Shown: positions 18,027-28,174, numbered from the stretch's first letter. The stretch is 64,000 nt of DNA from a bacterium (GCA_015485355.1 WFTQ01000050.1:1-64000), one strand, 5' to 3'. Translations and numbers: made by a program. Notes: generated by a model not told the origin, from the sequence alone.

Positions 18027-19562
18027 ATGGAGAAAGTCTTAATCTTAGATTTTGGTTCTCAATATACACAGCTCATTGCCCGTAAAATTCGGGAATTGCG
18101 GGTGTATTCGGAGATTCAGCCCTATAACGTCCCGCTGGAGGCCGTTCGGAACGATCCCGGCATTCGAGCCATCATCCTATCGGGAGGGCCGGCCAGCGTC
18201 TACGACGCGGACAGCCCCATTTGCGATCCCGGCATCTTTCACTTGGATCTGCCCGTGTTGGGCATCTGTTATGGCTTACAGCTCATCGCTCATATGCTGG
18301 GCGGTACGGTGCATCCGGCGGCGCGCCGGGAGTACGGACGGGCGGAACTGATGATCGACCGGTCCAATGACCTGTTCTTTGAAGTCGATTCCCCCACGGT
18401 GGTCTGGATGAGCCATGGCGACCACCTCACGGAAATTCCCCCGGGGTTCGAAATCCTCGCCCATACCGAAAACTCCCCCATCGCCGCCATCCGACATCGA
18501 GCCAAAAAAATTTACGGATTGCAATTCCACCCGGAAGTCCATCACACCATTGACGGCAAACAAATTCTGGAAAACTTTCTGTTTATCGTTGCCGGGTTGC
18601 GGGGAGAATGGTCCACCCAATCCTTCATCCACACCCAGGTGGAGAAGATCCGGAGCCGGGTTGGCAATCGGCGAGTTCTTTGCGCCCTGAGCGGCGGCGT
18701 GGACTCCAGCGTAACCGCTATTCTGTTGCACAAGGCGATCAAGGATCAGTTAACCTGTGTGTTCGTAGACACGGGTTTATTGCGCCAGGGGGAAGCCGAA
18801 GAGGTGGAACGGGTATTCAAAGAACATTTTCAGATAAACTTGATTTCAGTCAAAGCCCACAAACGATTCTTGTCTAAATTGCGCGGCGTCGTCGATCCGG
18901 AAAGCAAGCGCAAAATCATCGGCCAGACGTTCATCGAGGTCTTTGAACAACAGGCGCGTCGATTGGGACGCTTTGATTTCCTGGCTCAGGGAACGCTTTA
19001 TCCCGACGTCATAGAGAGCGTTTCGTTTAAGGGGCCCTCGGCCACCATCAAAACCCATCACAATGTGGGAGGGCTGCCCGAAACGATGCATTTTCAACTC
19101 ATCGAACCCCTCAGGGAACTATTCAAGGATGAAGTGCGTCAGGTCGGCCGGGAATTGGGGTTGCCGGAAAAGATCATCGGGCGCCATCCCTTTCCCGGAC
19201 CTGGACTGGCCATACGAATTTTGGGAGAAGTTACCGAAGAGCGTTTAAAAATTTTACGCGAAGCCGATTATGTATTTCTTGCGGAGTTGCGCAAGGCCAA
19301 TCTGTATGATCAGATATGGCAGGCCTTTGTGGTTTTACTACCGGTTCGCTCGGTTGGGGTGATGGGCGACCAGCGAACTTACGATTATGTTGTCGCGCTC
19401 CGGGCGGTAACGAGTACCGATGGGATGACCGCCGACTGGTATCCCCTGCCCGGTGATTTTTTAGCCCGGGTGTCGAACAAAATGATCAACGAAATCAAGG
19501 GGATTAATCGAGTGGTCTACGATATCAGTTCCAAGCCACCGGCCACAATCGAGTGGGAATAA
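18027..19562 (+). CDS. guaA: GMP synthase (glutamine-hydrolysing)
   Basis: GuaA converts XMP to GMP using ATP and glutamine. The protein is 511 residues, normal length. The class I amidotransferase domain carries C81 in [17 protein letters not shown] and the histidine-glutamate pair in LQFHPEVHH. The ATP-pyrophosphatase domain carries the P-loop [16 protein letters not shown]. The C-terminal dimerisation domain shows [26 protein letters not shown] and a final PPATIEWE, typical of GuaA. It begins 2 bases after surE and is 15 bases ahead of glmS. Both neighbours deal with nucleotide or glutamine-dependent chemistry. Confidence 0.98.
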   Translation: MEKVLILDFGSQYTQLIARKIRELRVYSEIQPYNVPLEAVRNDPGIRAIILSGGPASVYDADSPICDPGIFHLDLPVLGICYGLQLIAHMLGGTVHPAARREYGRAELMIDRSNDLFFEVDSPTVVWMSHGDHLTEIPPGFEILAHTENSPIAAIRHRAKKIYGLQFHPEVHHTIDGKQILENFLFIVAGLRGEWSTQSFIHTQVEKIRSRVGNRRVLCALSGGVDSSVTAILLHKAIKDQLTCVFVDTGLLRQGEAEEVERVFKEHFQINLISVKAHKRFLSKLRGVVDPESKRKIIGQTFIEVFEQQARRLGRFDFLAQGTLYPDVIESVSFKGPSATIKTHHNVGGLPETMHFQLIEPLRELFKDEVRQVGRELGLPEKIIGRHPFPGPGLAIRILGEVTEERLKILREADYVFLAELRKANLYDQIWQAFVVLLPVRSVGVMGDQRTYDYVVALRAVTSTDGMTADWYPLPGDFLARVSNKMINEIKGINRVVYDISSKPPATIEWE

Positions 19563-19577
19563 GGAAAGGAGAAAACC

Positions 19578-21410
19578 ATGTGTGGAATTGTGGGGTATAT
19601 CGGTAACGCGCAGGCCTATCCGATTCTAATAAACGGATTAAAGCGACTGGAATATCGAGGCTACGATTCCGCCGGCGTGGCCATGATGGACCACCGGCAC
19701 ATACGAGTGATGAAACAGGTGGGCAAAATTTCCGCCCTGGAACAAGCGTTGGATCCGGCAGCAATGCGGGGCTCCTTGGGCATCGCCCATACGCGTTGGG
19801 CCACCCACGGGGAACCCACCCAGACCAATGCTCACCCACATAGCGATTGCCAGGGCGACATCGTGCTGGTGCACAATGGCATTATCGAAAACTACCAGTC
19901 CCTCCGCCAAATGCTGGAAGAAAAGGGCCATCAATTCCGCACCGAAACCGACACCGAAATCATCGCCCATTTGATTGAAGAGCTGTATCAGAACGGCACC
20001 ACTTTCGAGGAAGCCTTCCGGGGGGCATTGCTTCAGGTGGAAGGCACCTACGGCATCGCCGTCATCACCTTACACGAACCGGACAAACTGTTTGCCGCCC
20101 GAAAGGGCAGTCCCCTGGTGGTGGGCATCGGCACCGGGGAATATTTCCTGGCCTCGGACGCCGCGGCCATCATTGCCCATACCCGGGATGTGTTCTATCT
20201 GGAAGATGGAGAGATCGCCATCATCGGCCGGGACGGATTCATCACCAAAACCATAGAAAACGAGATCATTGAAAAGAAGATTGAACGTATTACCTTCGAC
20301 CTGGAGCGCATCGAAAAGGCGGGCTACCCTCACTTTATGCTGAAAGAAATATACGAACAACCCCGCACCGTGGCCGATTGCATGCGGGGTCGCCTGTTAA
20401 AGGACGAAGGGATCGCCCGTTTAGGCGGATTGACCCCCATTTTACACAACGTCATGCGGGCCCGCAAAATCTTTATCACCGCCTGTGGCACCTCCTACCA
20501 TGCCGGTCTTATTGGAGAATATATGATCGAAGAATATTGCCGGGTGCCGGTGGAGGTGGAATATGCCTCCGAATTTCGTTACCGCGATCCCATCATCCAG
20601 GACGACAATCTGGTGATTGTGATCAGTCAGTCCGGGGAAACGGCCGACACCCTGGCCGCCCTGCGGGAGGCCAAGCGTAAAGGGGCCACGGTGATGGGAA
20701 TTGTGAATGTGGTGGGTTCCACCATTGCCCGGGAAACCCACGGTGGGGTGTATATTCACGCCGGGCCCGAAATCGGGGTCGCTTCCACCAAAGCCTTTAC
20801 CTCGCAAGTAACCGCCCTGGCCTTGTTAACCGTTATGCTGGCCCGGGCGAAAACGATGTCCGCCGAAGAGGGTCGTCAGATCGTTCAAGAGCTGGAACAA
20901 CTCCCCGATAAAGTGAACCGGGCCCTGGAGTGCGACACCATTGTAAAACAAATCGCCCAAGAGTTTAAAGACAATCGGAACTTTCTTTATCTGGGTCGAG
21001 GCTATAACTTCCCCGTGGCCCTGGAAGGCGCCCTGAAATTAAAGGAAATTTCCTACATTCACGCAGAAGGATATCCGGCAGCGGAAATGAAACATGGACC
21101 CATTGCCCTGATCGACGAAGCCATGCCCGTCGTGTTTATTGCCACCCGGGACAGCACTTACGATAAAATCGTGAGCAACATTCAAGAAGTGAAGGCCCGA
21201 CGAGGCAAAGTCATTGCCGTGGTTTCCGAAGGCGATCACGAACTGGACCACCTGGTGGATTACACCATTCCGGTGCCTGCCACCGTTAATTTCCTCCAGC
21301 CGATCATTACCATCATCCCCCTGCAATTGTTGGCCTATCATATTGCGGTGCTTCGGGGATGCGATGTGGATCAGCCCCGCAATCTGGCAAAAAGTGTGAC
21401 CGTAGAATAA
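19578..21410 (+). CDS. glmS: Glutamine--fructose-6-phosphate aminotransferase (isomerising)
   Basis: GlmS makes glucosamine-6-phosphate, the entry point to peptidoglycan and lipid A precursors. The protein is 610 residues. The class II glutaminase domain begins MCGIVGYIG, with Cys2 as nucleophile, then RLEYRGYDSAG, HTRWATHGEP and VHNGIIENY. Two SIS domains follow: ITACGTSYHAGLIGEYMIEE and VISQSGETADTLAAL in the first, YLGRGYNFPVALEGALKLKE in the second, ending LAKSVTVE as expected. AAGGAAAGGAG lies ahead of the ATG. A strong terminator follows, making this the last gene of the surE-guaA-glmS operon. No glmS ribozyme-like leader is possible in the 15-base gap from guaA. Confidence 0.98.
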   Translation: MCGIVGYIGNAQAYPILINGLKRLEYRGYDSAGVAMMDHRHIRVMKQVGKISALEQALDPAAMRGSLGIAHTRWATHGEPTQTNAHPHSDCQGDIVLVHNGIIENYQSLRQMLEEKGHQFRTETDTEIIAHLIEELYQNGTTFEEAFRGALLQVEGTYGIAVITLHEPDKLFAARKGSPLVVGIGTGEYFLASDAAAIIAHTRDVFYLEDGEIAIIGRDGFITKTIENEIIEKKIERITFDLERIEKAGYPHFMLKEIYEQPRTVADCMRGRLLKDEGIARLGGLTPILHNVMRARKIFITACGTSYHAGLIGEYMIEEYCRVPVEVEYASEFRYRDPIIQDDNLVIVISQSGETADTLAALREAKRKGATVMGIVNVVGSTIARETHGGVYIHAGPEIGVASTKAFTSQVTALALLTVMLARAKTMSAEEGRQIVQELEQLPDKVNRALECDTIVKQIAQEFKDNRNFLYLGRGYNFPVALEGALKLKEISYIHAEGYPAAEMKHGPIALIDEAMPVVFIATRDSTYDKIVSNIQEVKARRGKVIAVVSEGDHELDHLVDYTIPVPATVNFLQPIITIIPLQLLAYHIAVLRGCDVDQPRNLAKSVTVE

Positions 21411-21444
21411 ATCTCCTGTTGAAGCCGACATATCCCTGCTCCGT

Positions 21445-21477
21445 CCCCGCCCCCCGCAGCCGGGGCGGGCGTTTTTT
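21445..21477 (+). terminator. Rho-independent terminator after glmS
   Basis: Stem CCCGCCCC (21446-21453) and GGGGCGGG (21462-21469) with an 8-base loop, then CG and a run of six T (21472-21477). Confidence 0.88.
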
Positions 21478-21821
21478 CCGAAATATCTTACCCTGTGCCG
21501 GCGTCCTTTTTCCCTGCCTCCCTTCCAGAACGCCTTGACGTCGGGTGCCCCAACAGGAAGAATCCCCATTCCCCAGCGGGGAAAGGGGGCCGGCGTCTGC
21601 GCCCTGCTCCGAAAACCACACCCGGAAATTCCCACCTTCCATGCTCCGATCCCCGTTCTTTACCCACCCAACGGCGAGCAACCAGGCGCCCGATCGTACG
21701 GTCATGCCTTCCAAACCCCATCAGCCCTTCACGTTTCGACGCCCACACACCAATGCCGCCCTTGGTGGCACACCGGCGAGGGACAGTCGGGGAAAAAAGT
21801 AAAAATTGTCGAAAATTTGGC
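21478..21821. other. Non-coding spacer between the glmS terminator and the next promoter
   Basis: About 340 bases with no supported gene. Several long open frames exist here on both strands, but none has a ribosome site, and the frames on one strand simply mirror those on the other. No repeat, tRNA or hairpin of note was seen. Confidence 0.5.
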
Positions 21822-21850
21822 TTGACTTCCTGTAAATTTACCCCTAAACA
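21822..21850 (+). promoter_or_regulatory. Sigma-70 promoter for the TIM-barrel gene at 21881
   Basis: TTGACT (21822-21827), 17 bases, TAAACA (21845-21850). Transcription would start near 21857, about 24 bases ahead of the ATG. The -35 matches five of six bases of the consensus. Confidence 0.65.
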
Positions 21851-21880
21851 TGTAAGCTCAAAAAACGGAAAGGAAGCCCT

Positions 21881-22708
21881 ATGGGTCTGCAGCTGGGTGC
21901 CACCGTATTTTTCCAACGTCCGGAAGAATTTGAAATGGTTTTAAAAGTGCTGCAAAAATATCCCTTTGTTCAATACATTGAATTTCGCGGGGAAGCGCCA
22001 TTCTTTTTTCCCGGCTGGACTCCCCGATCAGATTTCCAGTTCTACCGGCGAATTCTGTCCAAAACGCCGCTGAAAACCACCATTCACACCACCATGTACG
22101 ACATCAACCTGGCTACTTTGAATCCCCGTCTGAAAGACGCCAACATCAAAAGCTATAAGGAATACATAGATTTAGCCGCCTATTTCGATTCCGAGATCAT
22201 CGTGCTTCACGATGGGGAGGTTTATCTGGAATTTGCCCGAGGTCCCCGCAAGGACGAATTTCTGGAAGTCGCCCAACGGCACTTGATGGAAACGTTGGTG
22301 GAACTGGCCGATTACGGTCGGGAAAAGGGAGTGAAGGTGGCTCTGGAAAACGCCCCACCCCAGAAGCATGTTTCACTGGTGTGGAATCCGGAAAACCATA
22401 CCACCATCCTGAAAACGATCAACCATCCCAATCTGGGCGCGCTTTTCGATATCGCCCATGCTTTTTTACACGGCCTGGATATTCCACAATACCTGGAGGC
22501 CATTCATCCTTTTCTCCTGGAAATTCATGCTCACAATAATATGGGTGAGAAGGACGACCATCTGGGTCTGCCCAACGGCAAAATTGATTATCTCCCGATT
22601 TTAAAACATCCCGCCGTGGAAAATATTCCCCTTATCATGGAAATCCGTTCTTACGACGAAATCATTCATACACTGGAGTGGCTGAGGGCCAACGGGTTTA
22701 CCGATTGA
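21881..22708 (+). CDS. Sugar phosphate isomerase/epimerase-like TIM-barrel protein
   Basis: The protein is 275 residues of the xylose-isomerase-like / AP-endonuclease-2 TIM-barrel type. Likely metal ligands are in VLHDGEVYLE, VALENAPPQ, LFDIAHAFLHG, LEIHAHNN and IMEIRSYDE, the last strand giving the final glutamate. The family includes isomerases, epimerases, dehydratases and endonuclease IV; endonuclease IV has a different set of His/Glu ligands and longer loops, so a sugar-related role is more likely. AAAGGAAG precedes the ATG and a good promoter lies upstream. Its end overlaps the end of sfsA on the other strand by 11 bases. Confidence 0.8.
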   Translation: MGLQLGATVFFQRPEEFEMVLKVLQKYPFVQYIEFRGEAPFFFPGWTPRSDFQFYRRILSKTPLKTTIHTTMYDINLATLNPRLKDANIKSYKEYIDLAAYFDSEIIVLHDGEVYLEFARGPRKDEFLEVAQRHLMETLVELADYGREKGVKVALENAPPQKHVSLVWNPENHTTILKTINHPNLGALFDIAHAFLHGLDIPQYLEAIHPFLLEIHAHNNMGEKDDHLGLPNGKIDYLPILKHPAVENIPLIMEIRSYDEIIHTLEWLRANGFTD

Positions 22709-23408
22709 GCCGTTCCCATTGTACGGGCAGACGCCGGCACACCGAGATCTCTTTCGGGCTGACCCGTGCCCGATAAGCCAGTACTTCGACTCCACATTGA
22801 TGGGCTTCTCGAAGCAGGCGGCCGTATTCCGGATCGATATGATCGGCCGGGGCCATGGCGTGGGCATCTTCCCGCTGCACCAGAAAGACGATGACCGCCC
22901 GATGCCCCTCCAACACCATTTGCATCAACTCCCGAAGATGCTTCCGGCCGCGCACGGTCACGGCATCCGGGAAATAGGCCCGTCCGCCTTCCACAAGGGT
23001 TACATTTTTAACTTCCACGTAACAAAAAGAACGCTCGTTGTGTAATAACAGATCGATGCGCGAATTCCGTCCGTATCGAACTTCCTGGCGCACGCCGGCA
23101 TAACCCTGCAATTCGCGAATAGTACCCCGCTCAATGCCTTCCTTTACCAAACGATTCGGGTAAAGGGTGTTTATCCCCACCCACACGCCGTTCACCTGCA
23201 CCAGCTCCCAGGTATACCGCAATTTCCTTTTAGGATTGTCACTCCGGGAAACCAACACCGGGCTGCCCGGAATGTTACAACTTAAAAGGCTGCCGGAATT
23301 GGGACAATGGGCTGTAATCATTTCCCCGGTACCCAGGCGCACATCCACCAGAAACCGCTTGTACCGGCGTAACAGAGTTCCTTTCAATAATTGAGCGGGT
23401 AAACGCAT
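22698..23408 (-). CDS. sfsA: SfsA family DNA-binding/nuclease-like protein
   Basis: The protein is 236 residues. The N-terminal OB-like part reads MRLPAQLLKGTLLRRYKRFL with AHCPNSGSL, the hallmark (A-H-C/V-P-N-T/S-G) of SfsA. The C-terminal nuclease-like part has RIDLLL, CYVEVKNVTLVE, YFPDAVTVRGRKHLRELM and VFLVQREDA, the D-E-x-K and PDA motifs of the family. SfsA was named as a sugar fermentation stimulation protein in E. coli; the sequence instead suggests a nucleic-acid enzyme. The ATG at 23408 is preceded by GGAG at good spacing; a GTG two codons upstream is too close to it. Confidence 0.93.
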   Translation of the reverse strand: MRLPAQLLKGTLLRRYKRFLVDVRLGTGEMITAHCPNSGSLLSCNIPGSPVLVSRSDNPKRKLRYTWELVQVNGVWVGINTLYPNRLVKEGIERGTIRELQGYAGVRQEVRYGRNSRIDLLLHNERSFCYVEVKNVTLVEGGRAYFPDAVTVRGRKHLRELMQMVLEGHRAVIVFLVQREDAHAMAPADHIDPEYGRLLREAHQCGVEVLAYRARVSPKEISVCRRLPVQWERLNR

Positions 23409-23514
23409 CCCCACGCTCCAGATTAGGCCGTCACCAATTTAGGAACGGAACGCTTACCGTCCAAATCGGGAAAACCAAATGGGGCGTTAAACAAAATCAC
23501 CATGGCATATTTCA

Positions 23515-23538
23515 AAATTAGCCCGATTTTGCTAATTT
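23515..23538. promoter_or_regulatory. Inverted repeat upstream of purine permease, candidate operator
   Basis: AAATTAGC (23515-23522) and GCTAATTT (23531-23538) form a perfect 8-bp inverted repeat with an 8-base spacer. It lies about 40 bases ahead of the permease ATG, where a promoter and repressor site would be expected. No T tract follows, so it is not a terminator. Confidence 0.4.
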
Positions 23539-23574
23539 GCGAGAGCACCATTCGGCAAAACGCAGGAGGGGGCA

Positions 23575-24903
23575 ATGCTGGAACGCTGGTTTAAGCTAAG
23601 CGAAAATCAGACCAACCTGAAACGAGAAATTTCCGGTGGCATTACCACTTTTATGACCATGGCTTACATCATATTTGTGCAGCCCATTGTCATGCATCAG
23701 GCGGGTATGGATATGGAAGCGGTTTTGGCAGCCACCTGCATATCCAGCGCCATGGCTACCTTTTTGATGGCATTTCTTGCCAACTATCCCATTGCCCTGG
23801 CTCCGGCCATGGGACACAACTTCTTCTTTACCTACACGGTGGTACTAACCCTGGGCTACTCCTGGCAACAGGCCCTGGGCGCCATATTCATCAGCGGCGT
23901 GTTGTTTATTTTACTTTCCTTTGTGGGGTTACGGGAGCACCTCATCAATGCCGTGCCGGCCGGCATCAAAAATGCCATTGCGGTCGGAATTGGTCTACTG
24001 ATCACCATGGTGGGATTGGAATGGAGCGGTATTGTGGTGGACCATCCGGGCACACTGGTGGGTCTGGGAGATTTGACCTCGCCGCCGGTATTGCTCTCGC
24101 TGTTTGGTCTAATCGTTATGGGTACTCTGTTTGCCCGCGGGGTCCGGGCAGCCATTTTAATAGGGATATTAGCGAACCTGGTGCTCGGCCTGCTGATCGG
24201 CATGATACATTACGAGGGCATATTGGGGCGGATGCCCTCGCTGCGCCCCACCCTCTTTCAACTGGAGGTTTCCGGTGTCCTTCAATTCGGAATGCTTTCC
24301 ATCATTTTCGTTTTCTTTTTTCTGGATCTATTCGACACTGTGGGTACTCTCATCGGAGTCAGTCAGGAGGCCGGTTTTTTGAGGGACGACGGCGCCCTTC
24401 CCCGGGCCAAACAGGCCCTTCTATCCGATGCGATGGGTACCGTGGTGGGGACCCTTCTGGGCACCTCGACCATCACCAGTTACATCGAAAGTTCCACCGG
24501 CGTCAGCGCCGGGGCCCGCACCGGGCTGGCGAACCTGATTACCGGGATCCTCTTTCTGTTGGCCCTCTTTTTTACCCCTCTGGTAAAAATGATCGGCGGG
24601 GGGATCGCCTTCGGCGAGGGACTGACGTTATACCCGGTGGTGGCACCGGCACTGATCATTGTCGGCTGCCTTATGATGAAAAACGTCCGTCGTATTCGAT
24701 GGGACGATTTTACGGAAGCGGTTCCCGCCTTTCTCACCATCATCCTGATGCCCACAACGTTCAGCATTACAGAAGGCATGGCATTTGGATTCATTTCCTA
24801 TACCGTGCTCAAAGGGGTAACGGGAAAACTGAACGAGGTTCCCTGGCTCATTCGCATTTTCGCCTTGTTGTTCATCTTTCGATACCTATTCTTGATGTCA
24901 TAA
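23575..24903 (+). CDS. NCS2-family purine (adenine/guanine/hypoxanthine) permease
   Basis: The protein is 442 residues with 12-14 hydrophobic segments, typical of the AzgA/PbuG branch of nucleobase transporters. Seen are EISGGITTFMTMAYIIFVQP at the start, the APAMGHNFFFTYTVVL segment, PAGIKNAIAVGIGLL, FFFLDLFDTVGTLIGVSQ and GTSTITSYIESSTGVSAG, all close to family signatures. The canonical APGMGLNA is read here as APAMGHNF, a small variation at a substrate-near position. AGGAGGGGG precedes the ATG. It would import purine bases by proton symport. Nearby surE and guaA are purine-related, but are in a separate operon. Confidence 0.92.
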   Translation: MLERWFKLSENQTNLKREISGGITTFMTMAYIIFVQPIVMHQAGMDMEAVLAATCISSAMATFLMAFLANYPIALAPAMGHNFFFTYTVVLTLGYSWQQALGAIFISGVLFILLSFVGLREHLINAVPAGIKNAIAVGIGLLITMVGLEWSGIVVDHPGTLVGLGDLTSPPVLLSLFGLIVMGTLFARGVRAAILIGILANLVLGLLIGMIHYEGILGRMPSLRPTLFQLEVSGVLQFGMLSIIFVFFFLDLFDTVGTLIGVSQEAGFLRDDGALPRAKQALLSDAMGTVVGTLLGTSTITSYIESSTGVSAGARTGLANLITGILFLLALFFTPLVKMIGGGIAFGEGLTLYPVVAPALIIVGCLMMKNVRRIRWDDFTEAVPAFLTIILMPTTFSITEGMAFGFISYTVLKGVTGKLNEVPWLIRIFALLFIFRYLFLMS

Positions 24904-25094
24904 TCATCCTTTCCACCGCGGCCTTTGGGGTTTTCCCGGGCTAAACGATTGAAGCGTTTTGCTCTTTCTCCCCTCCCGTGGGGAATATTTGGGGTAGGCT
25001 TGCGGGGATGAGCCGGTTCAATCCCCTTCCCGGAGGCCCCTCTCTTTCCTCCTGGTCCCACCCTCCCATAGGGGCCCAGGGAAAAACGCGGGAT

Positions 25095-27686
25095 TCACTC
25101 CCGTTGATGTTTTGGGGCGGTCTTCCCCGGGTTGCCCGTCTGTTTCAAAAAAATTTTTCTCGGCTGCCCGTACAGGGGTACCCGGACAAAGCGCACCGGG
25201 CGCCGCCATCGCACCTGTTCCCATCCGGCTGCGGTCAGGCGCAACCAGACGGCCCGATCAACATCCGTGCGCCATGTTTGGATGTTGTGCCGGCGCAACC
25301 GGTTAATGACCCCGGCAGAAGGATGCCCGAATCGATTCCTTCTTCCCGCGGAAATGATCGCCAGTTCGGGCTGGACCGATTGCAAAAAACCGGGGGTGGT
25401 GGAGGTGGCACTTCCATGATGAGGTACTTTTAACACCTCGGCACGCAGCAAAGGACCCCACAACATTAAAATGCGTTCGGCTTCCTTCTCGGCGTCTCCG
25501 GGGAACAGCACCCGGTGCCCTCGATGGTTGAACAACACCACCAGGGAATGGTTGTTCAGGTTGCCTCTGCCCGAGAAAGTGGTCTGCCATTCTTCCGGAA
25601 AGGGTGACAGGACGTATAGCCGGGTTTCCGCATCGACGACGATTCGCTGTCCGGCGGCTTTCCAACGCACAGGCACTTGCAAACGCTGGGCATGGCGTAC
25701 CAGGCTGTCCTGCCGGCGATGGGCAAAGGGCAAACGGGCCAGGTAGAGCGTGTCCACGGGAATCGTTTCCATCAACCGGAAGGCCGCACCCATATGATCC
25801 CAGTGGGGATGACTGATGATCAAGTGGTGGATCCGGCGCACCCCAAGTTTGGAAAAAACCGGTAACAGAGAAAATTCCAATTGTTCGATGCGCCTCAGGG
25901 GACCGGTATCCCATAAAATCACCTTTCCGGAAGGGGTTCGCACCAGCAGGGCATCTCCCTGGCCGACATCGACAGCCACCAGTTCCAGAAAACGGGTGCC
26001 GGCATCCCGGGGAACCAGGCAGACCAGGATCATCAAGGCACCGGCGATGACACCCCGGCGAAATTTTTGCTGAACAAATGCCTGATAAGCCGCCAAATAG
26101 AGCAACAGGAGAACGCCCAACCGCCAGGAAGTGAATTCCGGCAAAATCACATACGCCCCCGGCCACTGGACCACTTGATGAACACCGTACCAGAGTCCCC
26201 GAACCAATTCATCGGTAAAACCGGCCATCCAGGCGGCAAAATCGGGGGAAAGGAAACTGACGGGCAAAAACAGGAAACCCAACCCCACCAGCAACCCGAT
26301 ATAAGGAACGACCAAAAGATTCAACAGGAAGGAGGCCAAAGAGATTTGTTGAAAGTAAAGAACCATAAGAGGCAGGGTACCGATTTGAGCGGCGACCGTA
26401 ACCCCCAGCGGCACCACCAACCCATCCAGCAGCCTGCGCTTCCAGGCCGATTTTCCCCAGCGGTTTCGCAAATCCATATACCGAGGGTACCACCGATGCC
26501 AGGCAAACAGAATGCCGGCCACAGCCAGAAAGGAAAACTGAAATCCCACCCAGAACAATTGCTGGGGAGCCGCCAACAAAATGATAAAGGCCGCGGCCAT
26601 CAAGATGTTGAAGGGCTCCCGGGAACGCTCCTGCAGGATAGCCAGAAGATACAAAACGGCCATCAACGTGGCGCGGACCACGGGCGGTAAACTCCCGGTG
26701 AGAAGCATGTAGCCCAGCAAAAGCCCCATTAAGAGAATGTAGCGGCTCCGGTAGGAAAAGGGCAAAAAGGACAATGCCACGCTGAACAGCCCCATCACAA
26801 AGCCCACATGTAAGCCGCTGATAGCCAGCACGTGCATCAAACCCGCCAGCTGGAAATCCCGACGAACCTCCGGGTCCAAGCCTTCCCGCTTTCCCAGAAT
26901 CAATGCTTTTAAAAATTCGGCACTTGGACGGGGGAAATACCGCTGAAACTGCCGGGCCGATTGTAGGCGCAACCAGGAGAAACCGTACCGCCATCGTTCC
27001 CACGCGGTTTCCGGCGGGTATACCCTGATTTGGGAGGCCGAATCGATTTTCCCCTGGCAAACAACCCCCCGCAAATACAAATAACGGCGGTAATTGAATT
27101 GCCCGGGATTACGCGGCAGGGGCAGCGAATCCAATTGCAGATGCTCCACCTGGATTCGATTCCCTGCGTAAAGATTGTCGGCTGCCCCGGCAGGTAAATA
27201 GAGTAACATTCGAAAAGCTGTGGCCATCGTTACCGAATCCCGGGAAAGCGCATGCACGGCTACGATCAACCGGGCGCTGCGATGGTCGCCAGGAGTAAAA
27301 ACCTCTGCCACCGTACCGTGAACGGTAAGCAAGGAACTGGGAAGCGGACCGGGAATCGCATTGATTAACTGCACGTCCCGCCAGATTGCAAACCGTGCCA
27401 TCCCGGCCAGAAAAAATACCATGAGCAACAGTCCCGCTTTCAGGGGTGGGTATCGCCCCGCCAGCCACACTCCTGGGATCCACCCAACAAACAGGAGGAC
27501 CCCTGTCAGCCAGGAGGGCAATGGTACCAGATAGGCAACCGCCACCCCGGCGGCGAAGGGCAGGGTGATCCACCCAAAGGGGCAACGAAAAGGCGTGCGA
27601 GCCGTCCTATCGATCATGCCAATGGCAAATGGTATTGATTTCAGGCGTGCGATTCCCTTCGGACCTTCCGATCCCGGAATACTCAT
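25095..27686 (-). CDS. comEC: ComEC/Rec2 family DNA uptake channel
   Basis: The protein is 863 residues. The N-terminal part has hydrophobic segments and a soluble OB-like domain (VHGTVAEVF, RIQVEHLQLDSLPLPRNPGQFN). The Competence domain follows with ILGKREGLDPEVRRDFQLAG and LMHVLAISGLHVGFVMGL, a ComEC hallmark, and many membrane spans. The C-terminal part is a metallo-beta-lactamase domain with VAVDVGQGDALLV, IISHPHWDHMGAAF (H-x-H-x-D-H metal site) and VPHHGSATS. ComEC is the inner-membrane channel for single-stranded DNA in natural transformation, and the lactamase domain is thought to degrade the other strand. No comEA or comF is nearby. Upstream ribosome signals are weak, and the methionine at residue 24 is a possible start. 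Confidence 0.93.
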   Translation of the reverse strand: MSIPGSEGPKGIARLKSIPFAIGMIDRTARTPFRCPFGWITLPFAAGVAVAYLVPLPSWLTGVLLFVGWIPGVWLAGRYPPLKAGLLLMVFFLAGMARFAIWRDVQLINAIPGPLPSSLLTVHGTVAEVFTPGDHRSARLIVAVHALSRDSVTMATAFRMLLYLPAGAADNLYAGNRIQVEHLQLDSLPLPRNPGQFNYRRYLYLRGVVCQGKIDSASQIRVYPPETAWERWRYGFSWLRLQSARQFQRYFPRPSAEFLKALILGKREGLDPEVRRDFQLAGLMHVLAISGLHVGFVMGLFSVALSFLPFSYRSRYILLMGLLLGYMLLTGSLPPVVRATLMAVLYLLAILQERSREPFNILMAAAFIILLAAPQQLFWVGFQFSFLAVAGILFAWHRWYPRYMDLRNRWGKSAWKRRLLDGLVVPLGVTVAAQIGTLPLMVLYFQQISLASFLLNLLVVPYIGLLVGLGFLFLPVSFLSPDFAAWMAGFTDELVRGLWYGVHQVVQWPGAYVILPEFTSWRLGVLLLLYLAAYQAFVQQKFRRGVIAGALMILVCLVPRDAGTRFLELVAVDVGQGDALLVRTPSGKVILWDTGPLRRIEQLEFSLLPVFSKLGVRRIHHLIISHPHWDHMGAAFRLMETIPVDTLYLARLPFAHRRQDSLVRHAQRLQVPVRWKAAGQRIVVDAETRLYVLSPFPEEWQTTFSGRGNLNNHSLVVLFNHRGHRVLFPGDAEKEAERILMLWGPLLRAEVLKVPHHGSATSTTPGFLQSVQPELAIISAGRRNRFGHPSAGVINRLRRHNIQTWRTDVDRAVWLRLTAAGWEQVRWRRPVRFVRVPLYGQPRKIFLKQTGNPGKTAPKHQRE

Positions 27687-27823
27687 TCACCCCGTTAATG
27701 TGAGAATCATCACCTTACCGGGAGTGTCCCGACGTCTGCGATGAACGTTTCGGGGTCCTGCTCTGTCCCTGCCTGTCCCCGATAACCGATCAATTTTCCA
27801 CGGGTGCCGCGGCCGTCAACGGC

Positions 27824-28174
27824 TTAACAGGTCAGGTGGAAAGCACCGATCACACCATCCGGGTACTCCTGCTGAGCCGTACCAAATCGCTGCACCGCCT
27901 TATCGGTGATGTCTGCAAACCACTTTATGCCCAAGTGAGTCAACCATTCTTGCATTTCTGTGCTGATGGTCATTCGCCCATATTTGCCTTGCCCGATGAT
28001 CAGCAGCTTCGGGCGACGCTCGTTCAGAAAGGGCAGATCGTCCGGATAAAGGCAGTGCCCTTCCCGACGCCACCAATTCGCCTTCACACCTTCCGGAAAC
28101 ACGATTACGTCGCTGCGATAGGTGTGTCCATCCACCACAATATAGCCAAAATCATACGCTTCGATGATCGGCAT
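27824..28174 (-). CDS. Mth938-like (NDUFAF3/DUF498) domain protein
   Basis: The protein is 116 residues. It matches the Mth938-like fold from end to end: FGYIVVDGHTYRSDVIVFP, WWRREGHCLYPDDL, LLIIGQGKYGRMTIS, WFADITDKAVQRF and the diagnostic C-terminal GAFHLTC. The family includes the human complex I assembly factor NDUFAF3; bacterial members have no proven function. AAGGAGGG precedes the ATG. It is 89 bases downstream of the macro-domain gene on the same strand, so the two may be co-transcribed. Confidence 0.85.
   Translation of the reverse strand: MPIIEAYDFGYIVVDGHTYRSDVIVFPEGVKANWWRREGHCLYPDDLPFLNERRPKLLIIGQGKYGRMTISTEMQEWLTHLGIKWFADITDKAVQRFGTAQQEYPDGVIGAFHLTC

Noticed and set aside
19563-19577. 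glmS ribozyme
   Set aside because: Only 15 bases separate guaA and glmS, so there is no room for it.
21495-21944. Open frames on both strands in the glmS downstream spacer
   Set aside because: No ribosome site, repetitive proline-rich translations, and a real promoter and gene start within the area.
26209-27060. Other-frame open frame inside comEC
   Set aside because: comEC motifs are continuous through this stretch in one frame; the shadow has no family features.
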